64,000 nucleotides of DNA from Pseudomonadota bacterium (GTDB taxonomy: Bacteria; Pseudomonadota; Gammaproteobacteria; Pseudomonadales; Pseudohongiellaceae), in contig JAQCKF010000008.1 in NCBI GenBank assembly GCA_027592275.1, positions 1 to 64,000 on the forward strand, given 5' to 3'. The notes beneath the pieces were generated by a model that saw only the letters and a list, made by a program, of their open reading frames with translations, was not told where the DNA came from and did no database searches. Of this stretch, positions 1-7,755 are shown in pieces. The translations under genes were made by a program, and so were the position numbers. Position 1 is the first letter of the stretch, and every line of letters starts with the position of its first letter.

Positions 1-984
1 CCAGCGAAGTTTGAACAAGACTATTTTTCCAAGCTAGAAAGTGTCTAGTAAAGCCTGGGAAGTCCACTCGAAGATATTGTCGTAGATGAGGAGCTTATCT
101 CGGCGCTCAAAGATTTTTCATCCCGGGGGTTCAGTCTTGCTCTTGATGACTACACATTCACTGACGACAAGAAACCGCTGTTCGACATCGTAGATATAAT
201 AAAGATAGATATCATGGGTTGCGATAGAGACACGCTGGTGTCAGATGTGAAAGCCCTTCAGAAATACAACGTGAAATTGCTGGCTGAGAATGTAGAGACT
301 AGAGAGGATTTTGAGTTATGTAAATCGCTAGGTTTTGACTACTACCAAGGCTACTTTATAAGCCGCCCCGAGATAATCAAGGGCCAAGCGCTAAAACCCA
401 GCCGAATCTCTTTGCTCGAAATACTTACCATGTTGGAAGATCCGAATTGTGATATTGATGTATTGGAAGGTCTGATTAGTCAGGATGTGACAATAAGCTA
501 TAAGATTCTTAGAATCATCAATTCATCGTTCTTTGGTTTTCGGCGAGAGATAAATTCGGTGAAGCAAGCTGTTGTGTGCCTCGGGATGAAAGCAATTCGT
601 GAATGGTTCATCATACTTGCGTTAACAAGTATCGATGACAAGCCTAGGGAATTGATCACGCTAACTCTGGTTCGTGCTCGAATGATGCAAGTTCTGGCAA
701 AAAAGAAAGGCCTGAATCCAGAGACTTGTTTTACAACCGGGCTATTCTCATCCATTGATGCGATTATGGACCGGCCTATGGATGAGGTCCTGAAGGAATT
801 GCCGCTCTCTAGTGAAATCGGTAATGCGCTAATGAAAAGAGAGGGCGAGGTTGGAAAGCTGCTATCTCTAGTTCTGAACTACGAGAGAGGGAATTGGTCT
901 GAGGTAACAGACTGCGGGTTTTCCGCTGAGAATCTCAGTAATGCCTATTTAGAGTCCATGGCGTGGGCAGCGGAAGTTATGTAG
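1..984 (+). pseudogene. EAL-HDOD signalling protein, 5' end broken
   Basis: The readable part is the C-terminal half of a YuxH-type protein: the end of an EAL (cyclic-di-GMP phosphodiesterase-like) domain with LALDDY, IIKIDI and AENVETREDF, then an HDOD domain from about residue 68 counted from the ATG at 214. The EAL reading frame is already open from about position 64 (LEDIVVDEEL), but no ATG, GTG or TTG lies in frame before 214, and two adjacent stops (TAG TAA, 46-51) close the frame upstream. A start at 214 would drop the first EAL strands. Fragments that look like the missing part occur in frame 1 before the stops (FEQDYFSKLE) and in frame 2 (SSKAWEV, 47-67), which suggests two small frameshifts. 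Family members are about 400 residues. EAL catalysis is unlikely; the HDOD part alone could still be made. The gene also runs off the window edge. Confidence 0.6.
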
Positions 985-998
985 ATGTAGCGTTCAGG

Positions 999-1811
999 TT
1001 AGCTTTCCTGATCTTTGCTAAAAGGCTGAGTGAGTAGTGAGGAGATGCCGATTGAGCGATCCTCTGAATAGCCACGAATCCCAAACTCGATGAAGTCTTG
1101 GCCCCTCGCGGGCTGCTCCTTGTAGGTTTTCAGCAATCTGTCCCACCATGTGAAATTGAATCCAAAATTTTGACTGTGCTCGTTCACTTCCACGGAATGA
1201 TGTATGCGGTGCATGTCAGGTGTAACTATGAAATAACGAAGGAATCTGTCGAGCTTAGTCGGCAGTTTGATATTGCTATGGTTAAACATCGACGTAGCAT
1301 TCAAAACTATCTCTGAGATCAATACAGCAACGGCTAAAGGCCCTAGTAGTAGTATTAGTAAAAGCTTGATCGTGGCAGAAATGAATATAGACAACGGGTG
1401 AAATCGAACGCCAGTAGAGACATCGTAGTCTAGATCAGTATGGTGCACCCGATGGAGTCTCCAGAGTAATTTGGATCTGTGAAATAGCCGATGTTGCAGG
1501 TAGATAGTGAAGTCGAAGACAGCGATATAAAGCGGGATGCTGATCAAGGGTCGAATCTCGAACTGATTAAATAGCCCCCAACTTCTCTCACTTGCCCATA
1601 TCGCAGCAGCTACGCCGACAAGTGGCAATGCCAGCGCCACAAAAACTGAGCTGAGGGCACTAATGCCAAAATTGCTGATCCATCGCTTTGCTTTAGAGTG
1701 CCGAGGTTTGCGCCTGGGTGAGTAGATTTCCAGCAACGCCAAAACTATCAATAGAAATGCGAACACAATTAGGCGAGCAGTGGAGTCAAGTGTGACATCC
1801 AGCACGTTCAT
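999..1811 (-). CDS. fatty acid hydroxylase / sterol desaturase family membrane protein
   Basis: A 270-residue integral membrane di-iron enzyme of the fatty acid hydroxylase superfamily. The histidine boxes are HRLFH (107-111), HRVHH (120-124) and HRIHH (201-205), with an extra His in MFNHSN (178). Hydrophobic segments lie near residues 11-30, 47-75, 88-106 and 142-172, so the boxes face one side of the membrane. The family hydroxylates or desaturates lipid chains or sterol-like substrates with O2; the substrate cannot be told from sequence. Length is normal. It is convergent with the broken EAL-HDOD gene and 59 bases downstream of the GST-like gene on the same strand, so it may be co-transcribed with it. 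Confidence 0.88.
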   Translation of the reverse strand: MNVLDVTLDSTARLIVFAFLLIVLALLEIYSPRRKPRHSKAKRWISNFGISALSSVFVALALPLVGVAAAIWASERSWGLFNQFEIRPLISIPLYIAVFDFTIYLQHRLFHRSKLLWRLHRVHHTDLDYDVSTGVRFHPLSIFISATIKLLLILLLGPLAVAVLISEIVLNATSMFNHSNIKLPTKLDRFLRYFIVTPDMHRIHHSVEVNEHSQNFGFNFTWWDRLLKTYKEQPARGQDFIEFGIRGYSEDRSIGISSLLTQPFSKDQES

Positions 1812-1870
1812 TTCGTGCTCAATTGAATGCTATTGGCTTTCGTTTGTTCCATAGTTTGCCATGCTGATTG

Positions 1871-2989
1871 CTACAGCCAAACCTCACGATTGTGTAGCCG
1901 GCCGATTTCTCGGTCTAGCGTTAACTGCATTACTTCAGTCATGCCGCATGCATCAAGCAGACCATCGACGCCTGCCTGTTCGGCTGACGGTAGAGCCAAG
2001 TAGTGATCTTGTACGCGTTTGAGCAAGAAGAAGCGATAGGGTTGTGCGAGTGCGGTGATCGATTGCCCCTCTACAATAAAGGTACACATGCCTACGCCCC
2101 TTTCTGCTGGAGTGTTTGGGGTTAGGTTTTCTTGCTCTTGAAGCCATTCATTAATTGCGCGGCAGGCAGCCTTGGTCTCGGGAACGAAATCTTTCGCGAC
2201 ATGTCGAAGTATCTCGACTAGCGTATCGGGCACTTTGTCCTCTTCGAGGTAGCTATCGCGTTGATCCGGGAATTCACCGATATCTGCTTCCGCTCGGTTC
2301 ATGCGTTCGACCCAACGGAATAAGCAAATGGCCCGGTCTTGCATTAGCGAAAGCGGTTTGGGATCGCGACCTAAATGGCCATACAGCGGGGCGATCATCC
2401 CGAAATCTCCGATACATGGCTTATTACCAAGCAGGTAAGGGTGAGCAGCGAAATGGGAATTCAACTTGGGCAGCAGATCGCAATATAACTTTTCGACCAA
2501 TTCAAAGGTTTCGGGTATGGCGCCAAAGCTACGGCCGGCTTCGCGCATTTGGTTCATGCGTTTGGACGCCATTTCTTGTTTATTTAGATTAGATGGCGCG
2601 AACGTTTCGAAATGAAACTGGATAAACCCCCGATTAAAATCGTCGAAATTCCAACGGTAGTGCATCGCCGGTCTCAGCAATCCCTCCATACCGATCACAT
2701 CGAAGAGCTTGCAAATAATACTTTGCTTGGCAGTGCCAGGTGAGAATAGATTGCCATTGAGAGATTCATAGTAATCAATAATCGCTCCACCGTCTCGAAT
2801 GATCTCGCCCGTCGCAGTTTCGATTGCAGGTATGCTTCTGCGGCCTCCCATTTTCGGTAATACAGTTTGCTCGAAGTGCGGGGAATTTGGGAGAACTTCT
2901 CTATATGTAAGACGAGACTTGATTAAATAACTTCTAGCTTTGCCAGTGTAGAGGGATAGAGGGGATCCATACAGCGTAATTTCTGACAT
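1871..2989 (-). CDS. glutathione S-transferase family protein, long C-terminal form
   Basis: The first 80 residues form a thioredoxin-like GST N-terminal domain: a TLYGSPLSLYTGKAR start, the RRSIPAIE loop with the cis-proline, and DGGAIIDYYE, the usual glutathione gamma-glutamyl contact region. An all-helical C-terminal domain follows (YLLGNKPCIGDFGM about 190-205). At 372 residues it is about 150 longer than a classic GST; the extra C-terminal part (from about 265) matches nothing I recognise. It is probably cytoplasmic, as there is no signal peptide. It precedes the fatty acid hydroxylase gene on the same strand. A role in lipid or xenobiotic conjugation is only inference. Confidence 0.75.
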   Translation of the reverse strand: MSEITLYGSPLSLYTGKARSYLIKSRLTYREVLPNSPHFEQTVLPKMGGRRSIPAIETATGEIIRDGGAIIDYYESLNGNLFSPGTAKQSIICKLFDVIGMEGLLRPAMHYRWNFDDFNRGFIQFHFETFAPSNLNKQEMASKRMNQMREAGRSFGAIPETFELVEKLYCDLLPKLNSHFAAHPYLLGNKPCIGDFGMIAPLYGHLGRDPKPLSLMQDRAICLFRWVERMNRAEADIGEFPDQRDSYLEEDKVPDTLVEILRHVAKDFVPETKAACRAINEWLQEQENLTPNTPAERGVGMCTFIVEGQSITALAQPYRFFLLKRVQDHYLALPSAEQAGVDGLLDACGMTEVMQLTLDREIGRLHNREVWL

Positions 2990-3141
2990 TCAAATAGAGT
3001 CTCTGGAGAATCGAGGTGACCTCGATTGTCTCATTTGGAACGACTCATCAACTTAGCATATCCCGAGAATTTGTTAGATAAGTCTTTCATGCATCGGCTA
3101 AGCTCAATATTATGCAATAGAGATTCGAACTTGGATGGAGA

Positions 3142-4863
3142 GTGAAAGCAATGACTCAGTATTGGAAGGCAAGCATGTTCGTCCTAATTAGATTTGGTTC
3201 TTTACGTCAATTTTTGCTGCCCACACTATTGGCTATCTTGCTTACGGGCTGTGCTCTCTCCAACGCACCGCTGCATCCGCAAACTGCTCTCTCTAGCGGA
3301 ATCCTCTCGGAGCATCAGGCCCTGTTTGATGTGCAGCACTATCGGCTGGAGATTGACGTCGATCCAGAGCGTAAATTTATCGAAGGGATTGTGGTCATGC
3401 AAGCCGTGGCGCTGGCCACTCTGCCTCTCGTTGAGCTAGATCTTGATCCGCGGTTTGAAGTGCTTGCGGCATCGATAGACGACCAGCCAGTTAGCTTCCG
3501 AAGCGAAGCCGGGAAGCTGATTCTCATGGGAAATGCTGTACCAGCGGACAATAAATTTACTACCACTGTTTCCTATCGAGGCAGGCCCTATGAAGCCGAG
3601 AATCCCCCATGGGATGGCGGCTTTGTCTGGAGCGAGACTGAGTCTGGCGAGCATTGGATCGCTACCGCCGTTCAGGGCAGGGGTTGTGATCTCTACTGGC
3701 CTTGTAAGGATCATATATCTGACAAGCCCGAGTTAGGTGCGGACATGCTGATTACGGTGCCCTCAAGCCTCACTGCGGTGATGAACGGGGTGTTGCTCTC
3801 CCAAACGAGTCTGGGTGAGCGAACCACTTATCATTGGAGCACTCAAAATCCAATCTCTGCCTACCACCTTGCGATCAATATTGGTCCGTTCAAGAAGTAT
3901 GAGATACAACATAGCAATGCACTTAGCCAGAATCCAATCCCAGTGGTCTTTTACCATGTTACAAATGACATGGATAAGATTGAAAGGTTAATCAAGGATG
4001 ATTTTATAGCCCAGCTCGAATTCTTCGAGAGAACACTGGGTCCTTATCCTTGGGGAGAAGAGAAGATAGGAATCGTGGAGATTCCCTATCTCGGCATGGA
4101 GCATCAGACTATGAATGGCTATGGAAATAGTTATGAGCTAGATCCGTATGGCTTCGACTGGTTGATGCAGCACGAGTTTGCTCATGAGTGGTTCGGCAAT
4201 TTAATGACTCAGACCGGGAGTGAGGATTTCTGGCTGCACGAGGGATTTGCTAATTACATGCAGCCTGTATACGCGCAGCAGGTAATAGGAGATGCGGGCT
4301 ATTGGAGCTATATGTGGGATTTCTACAATGGCATGGCAAACTGTAAGTCTGTAGTTCCAGATGAAGCAGTATCGATGGACTATTTCGATTCGAACGACGC
4401 CTATTACAAGGGCAGCTGGACACTACATACACTGCGAGGCTTGATAGGTGAGGAGGTTTTTTGGAGCTCGGTGCGTCGGCTCATCTATGACACGGCGGAT
4501 CCTTGGTCGCTTTCCTATCCAATACAACCTACGCGTCGTAGCAATGATGATTTTGTAAGGATAGCTAGTGAAGAATATGGTGAGGACCTGTCCTGGTTCT
4601 TCGATATGTATCTAGGGCAAGCTGCGATTCCGCTTCTTGTTCAAGAGCGCAACGAAGACGGAGTGAGTTTTAGTTGGCCGCACAATCCAGAGGCCAATTT
4701 CAATATCCCAATTCTGGTTACTCAGGACGGTCGCGCCACCGAGTATGCGGTGCCATCAACTGGTGAGAAATTTCCTCTAGCGGAAGATGCCTTGCTCCAA
4801 GTGGACCCTAGGGTCGCGTTGTTTAGAGATTTTGGCACTACTGAGGCTTGCGTGATTGACTGA
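3142..4863 (+). CDS. M1 family zinc aminopeptidase, lipoprotein
   Basis: A 573-residue member of the M1 metallopeptidase family. The zinc site is complete: HEFAHEWFGN places ligands at His344 and His348 with catalytic Glu345, and LHEGFANY supplies Glu367. The usual GxMEN exopeptidase motif is replaced by GMEHQ at about 318-322, a variant also seen in bacterial cold-active M1 enzymes. A signal peptide ends in a lipobox (LLTGC, about residue 37), so the enzyme is probably anchored in an outer-facing membrane leaflet and trims peptides in the periplasm. Starts at 3142, 3151 and 3175 are all possible; none changes the mature protein. It is monocistronic, with a convergent neighbour 13 bases downstream. 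Confidence 0.92.
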   Translation: MKAMTQYWKASMFVLIRFGSLRQFLLPTLLAILLTGCALSNAPLHPQTALSSGILSEHQALFDVQHYRLEIDVDPERKFIEGIVVMQAVALATLPLVELDLDPRFEVLAASIDDQPVSFRSEAGKLILMGNAVPADNKFTTTVSYRGRPYEAENPPWDGGFVWSETESGEHWIATAVQGRGCDLYWPCKDHISDKPELGADMLITVPSSLTAVMNGVLLSQTSLGERTTYHWSTQNPISAYHLAINIGPFKKYEIQHSNALSQNPIPVVFYHVTNDMDKIERLIKDDFIAQLEFFERTLGPYPWGEEKIGIVEIPYLGMEHQTMNGYGNSYELDPYGFDWLMQHEFAHEWFGNLMTQTGSEDFWLHEGFANYMQPVYAQQVIGDAGYWSYMWDFYNGMANCKSVVPDEAVSMDYFDSNDAYYKGSWTLHTLRGLIGEEVFWSSVRRLIYDTADPWSLSYPIQPTRRSNDDFVRIASEEYGEDLSWFFDMYLGQAAIPLLVQERNEDGVSFSWPHNPEANFNIPILVTQDGRATEYAVPSTGEKFPLAEDALLQVDPRVALFRDFGTTEACVID

Positions 4864-4876
4864 ACTTACTATCATC

Positions 4877-5314
4877 CTATCTCTCTAGCAGACGTTCGTC
4901 GCCGAAAGTAGGCAGTATCAATTGATAGGCTTCGGTCAATAGATCTATTACATCTCGTGTGTATTGCTGCGCATGGACGTCTTGAATAGCTGCCAAACGC
5001 AGATCTATTTCGCTCATAAGGTGGGAAAATTCTGCACTATCGGCGGCGGTATAAGCCACTTCGAAACCGGGTATAAATTTCAGTATTTGTTCGTGCAGGG
5101 ATGCGACTTCTATCTGCGCTGCAGCGGTGAGTAACTGGTGGTAGGCGCTAATGAGTCGTGTGGCTTCTTGTGCACTGTTTATTCTGTCCCCAATGGGCTC
5201 TATAGGCCCAATGAGGTTGCCATCGATCGTGAGGATCACGAACTCATCTTCTGCGCCCTTGGCACTGGCCAAGGCAAACCCGAGGATTAAGAGGATGGAT
5301 AGATAGCGAGACAT
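4877..5314 (-). CDS. small secreted protein of unknown function
   Basis: A 145-residue protein with a clear Sec signal peptide (MSRYLSILLILGFALASAKG) and an acidic, helix-rich mature part without cysteines, metal motifs or repeats. I do not recognise a family. An AGGA ribosome-binding site precedes the start. It lies 37 bases downstream of the NTF2-like secreted protein on the same strand, so the two are probably one transcript encoding small periplasmic proteins. Confidence 0.65.
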   Translation of the reverse strand: MSRYLSILLILGFALASAKGAEDEFVILTIDGNLIGPIEPIGDRINSAQEATRLISAYHQLLTAAAQIEVASLHEQILKFIPGFEVAYTAADSAEFSHLMSEIDLRLAAIQDVHAQQYTRDVIDLLTEAYQLILPTFGDERLLER

Positions 5315-5351
5315 TTCGTCCTATCTCCTAAAGGGAAAAGCCTGAAGTGAT

Positions 5352-5816
5352 CTACTTGTCTTCATAGGAGAAAACGGACTTCAACTCGCATTTGCTAATT
5401 TTCCAGCCATCATCAGTTAGCTCGAAGTTGTCATGATATTCGCCAATGAGCGCGAAGCCTTCCGTAGAGTTTGAGCCTGCAGCTGAAGTATAGATAGTTG
5501 CATAACTTACGCCGGAGGCATGTAGTTCATCGATAGGCTCAATGCGAATCGTGCTCATTAGATGTCGGATAGACCCGCTCTTATCCAGGCCCTCTATTCG
5601 TGCGCGAATATTGTTGCGACCTTCCCATGTCTGGTTGCCAACGCTTAGTGATGCTTCGTCAGTAAAGAGGTTTGAGAACTCAGCTGCATCGAATCTATCT
5701 CGAAAGTAGGCGTAGTCTGTCACTAGGTTAGCGCAGTCGCGGTAGACATCTGCGGCGTAACTCGCTGGGATTAGACCAATACTTAGTGTAACTACAAATA
5801 AGAGACGTTTTATCAT
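5352..5816 (-). CDS. secreted SnoaL/NTF2-like protein
   Basis: A 154-residue protein with a signal peptide ending at ASYA-AD. The mature part has the SnoaL/NTF2-like cone-fold pattern: an N-terminal helix with YAYFRDRFDAAEFSNLF, FTDEASLSVG, a W-E-G-R-N-N-I turn, RHLMSTIRI and a late beta-strand pair ending in WKISKCELKS. Such folds serve as small-molecule isomerases, hydrolases or simple binding proteins; nothing fixes the activity here. The export signal is unusual for the cytoplasmic members but common in marine bacteria. It is followed by a second small secreted protein on the same strand. Confidence 0.72.
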   Translation of the reverse strand: MIKRLLFVVTLSIGLIPASYAADVYRDCANLVTDYAYFRDRFDAAEFSNLFTDEASLSVGNQTWEGRNNIRARIEGLDKSGSIRHLMSTIRIEPIDELHASGVSYATIYTSAAGSNSTEGFALIGEYHDNFELTDDGWKISKCELKSVFSYEDK

Positions 5817-6052
5817 TCTAGTGTTCCTGATTAAAAGTAAGAGAATTTCGGTGAGAATTGATCTCGTAGAGACCGATCCAGCAAATTCAAGCTAATCTTC
5901 ACTAAGCGAGCTCTGGATATCCTGACGGGCCCATCGAGAGCTATTTCAGGTATGCTATATCCGATACGTATTAGGCCACATTGAGTAGAATAAGTTAATG
6001 TTATATCCCAGTTTCGACCCACCAACGCCGTATATAAGGAGTCACTGAGACG

Positions 6053-6607
6053 ATGTTCACTGTAAAGACACTATCTAAATGGGCTGGAATTGTCCTTGGC
6101 TCAATCCTACTCCTCTTAGCTGTAGCCTATGGTGCTATGCGAATGAACGATGGCCCAGTGGAATTCTATCCATGGTTTACTATAAGCATCGGAGGGCCTT
6201 TTCGTAGCGGAGAATTAACGGAGGCACCGGAAAGTTGGGAATTCTTGCGGGAGCGCGAAGAGATCGAGATTCAGACGCTCAAGCCCACCACATCGAGGAC
6301 GGTCTGGGTGCCGGTAGTCGATGGCGAGCTTTTTATAGTCAGTGGCTATATGAATTCGCCCATAGGCAAGCTGTGGAAACAATGGCCAGCCTACATGGAA
6401 GAAGACAACCGAATACTGATTCGTGACGATGGCAAGATATATGAGCAATGCCTACAAAGAGTGCTCAATGATCCACAGAAGGTTGTTCCGGTGTTGGCAG
6501 AACTCGCTCGAAAGTATTTCGGTGGCAGTGGCGAACAGATTCCAGGAAGCGAGATCGCAGTTACTAGTGGTTCGATCTGGATGTTCGAAGTTACTGACTG
6601 TCAATAA
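6053..6607 (+). CDS. membrane-anchored protein of unknown function (paralogue of the gene at 35748)
   Basis: A 184-residue protein with an N-terminal transmembrane anchor (WAGIVLGSILLLLAVAYGAM) and a soluble, probably periplasmic beta-rich domain. The motif IGGPFRSGELTEAPESW and the later IRDDGKIYEQCLQ match the pattern of the 165-residue protein at 35748 (IGGQLTEHPTNW and MRFGDETYALQ), so the two are paralogues. The compact strand-rich pattern may be a split barrel like those of pyridoxamine-oxidase or nitroreductase-like proteins; that is a guess. AAGGAG stands upstream of the start. A secreted-protein gene follows 19 bases after its stop. Confidence 0.7.
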   Translation: MFTVKTLSKWAGIVLGSILLLLAVAYGAMRMNDGPVEFYPWFTISIGGPFRSGELTEAPESWEFLREREEIEIQTLKPTTSRTVWVPVVDGELFIVSGYMNSPIGKLWKQWPAYMEEDNRILIRDDGKIYEQCLQRVLNDPQKVVPVLAELARKYFGGSGEQIPGSEIAVTSGSIWMFEVTDCQ

Positions 6608-6626
6608 TTGTAGAAAGGAAGACTGT

Positions 6627-7301
6627 ATGTTCTTAAAGACACTAGTCGGCATTATATCGCTTGGCGTATTTGCTACTGCAATAGCGCAGACGGATGTAAG
6701 TGGCACATGGATGCTCAATGGGCCAGGAACAGAGAGTGAGGTATTACTGACCGAAGAGGGTAAGCGCCTACAGGGTGATTACGACCTCTTAGTTGATGAC
6801 CCCAGTCTTTACTGCACGCCGGCCAGTTCATCGCGAATCTGGGCGAACCCAGGTGCGCCTATCAAGATAGAGCAAACAGCGACAAGCATATTAATCAGCT
6901 ATGAGCTGTTTGACCTCAGGCGCGAGATACCCTTGGGGGACGAGTCGACACTAACCGACCAGCCCAGCACCCAAAATTTAAATGGGACGTTCTTTGGAGA
7001 GATGGGCTCGTCGTTTGCGAGTTACGAAGGCGAGCGTCTAATTATTGAGTCTAGAAACCATGGCTATGGATATATTCGAACGTCGCGGGGAATACCGCAG
7101 GTGCCTGGCACAATCGCTATCGAAGTGTTGGAGGTAGAGGGAGACACACTGCAAATCACCCATACTTATACAGACGAAACGATATTCGAAAAACCTCTGG
7201 TGCTTGAATATTTCTTCAAGCGGTCAGACGAAACCGAACTCAATGTGTATGACTGTACTGAAGCAAATTATAATTGGTTCGATGAACTCAATGCGAATTA
7301 A
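6627..7301 (+). CDS. secreted protein of unknown function, DVSGTW family
   Basis: A 224-residue secreted protein. I chose the ATG at 6627 because GAAAGGAA stands 7 bases before it and a perfect signal peptide follows (MFLKTLVGIISLGVFATAIA, then QTDVSGTW). The frame stays open further upstream, but that would overlap the previous gene by 185 bases. The mature part begins with DVSGTW, has CTPASSSRIWANPGAP, KIEQTATSILISYEL and EGERLIIESRN, the layout of a large uncharacterised family of exported beta-rich proteins; the protein at 30900 begins the same way (DVQGIW). It sits between the membrane-anchored unknown and a DUF6152-like gene, with a 15-base gap downstream, so all three probably form one operon. 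Function unknown. Confidence 0.72.
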   Translation: MFLKTLVGIISLGVFATAIAQTDVSGTWMLNGPGTESEVLLTEEGKRLQGDYDLLVDDPSLYCTPASSSRIWANPGAPIKIEQTATSILISYELFDLRREIPLGDESTLTDQPSTQNLNGTFFGEMGSSFASYEGERLIIESRNHGYGYIRTSRGIPQVPGTIAIEVLEVEGDTLQITHTYTDETIFEKPLVLEYFFKRSDETELNVYDCTEANYNWFDELNAN

Positions 7302-7316
7302 AGTGGAAGGATGAAG

Positions 7317-7688
7317 ATGGAAAGAATTCTTTTAATTGCGACATTACTAATTACTTCCTTTCTAGTGAGTGCGCATCATTCGACGAATGCGAATTTTACA
7401 CAGGAGATCATTTCAGTTGAAGGCACTATAGAGCGCGTCCGTTTTCAGAATCCGCATGCCTCTGTGCTGATTAATAACACCGACGCGCAAGGTAAGGAAA
7501 CATTCTGGCTGATCGAGTCGGCTTCGAGAACGACCCTGCAGAGGCAAGGAGTCTCCCTAGATATTCTCGAGATAGGATCGAAAATCAAGGCTACCGGAAG
7601 GAAGGGCAGACGGGAGTTCACGATGTATCTGCGAGAAATTGAATTCGGGGATGGAACCGTCTTCGTGCCTCAGCCTGATCTGAATTGA
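7317..7688 (+). CDS. DUF6152-like secreted protein
   Basis: A 123-residue exported protein. After the signal peptide (MERILLIATLLITSFLVSA) it starts with HHSTNANF and continues with ISVEGTIERVRFQNPHASV, WLIESASRTTLQRQG and IGSKIKATGR: the HHS...G-x-V/I...NPH...W...E...L.R.G pattern of the DUF6152 family, a small OB-like beta-barrel of unknown function. The start at 7317 is preferred over the ATG at 7311 because GGAAGG (7305-7310) touches the latter but has a 6-base spacing to the former. Last gene of the 6053-7688 group. HHS directly after the cleavage site could bind copper; this is inference. Confidence 0.78.
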   Translation: MERILLIATLLITSFLVSAHHSTNANFTQEIISVEGTIERVRFQNPHASVLINNTDAQGKETFWLIESASRTTLQRQGVSLDILEIGSKIKATGRKGRREFTMYLREIEFGDGTVFVPQPDLN

Positions 7689-7707
7689 TTTTGGCCCCCA
7701 GCCAAAA
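7689..7707. terminator. stem-loop between convergent genes
   Basis: TTTTGGC (7689-7695) and GCCAAAA (7701-7707) form a perfect 7-bp stem with a 5-base loop directly after the DUF6152-like stop. There is no T-run after it on either strand, so it is a weak terminator candidate for either convergent transcript. Confidence 0.3.
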
Positions 7708-7755
7708 CCATTAGTAACAGTTTCAGACAGGCTGGTTCTCGATACTATCTCACCG

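Noticed and set aside
5831..6025. 64-codon frame on the minus strand upstream of the NTF2-like gene
   Set aside because: No ribosome-binding site, no signal peptide, no recognisable pattern; it lies in the promoter region.
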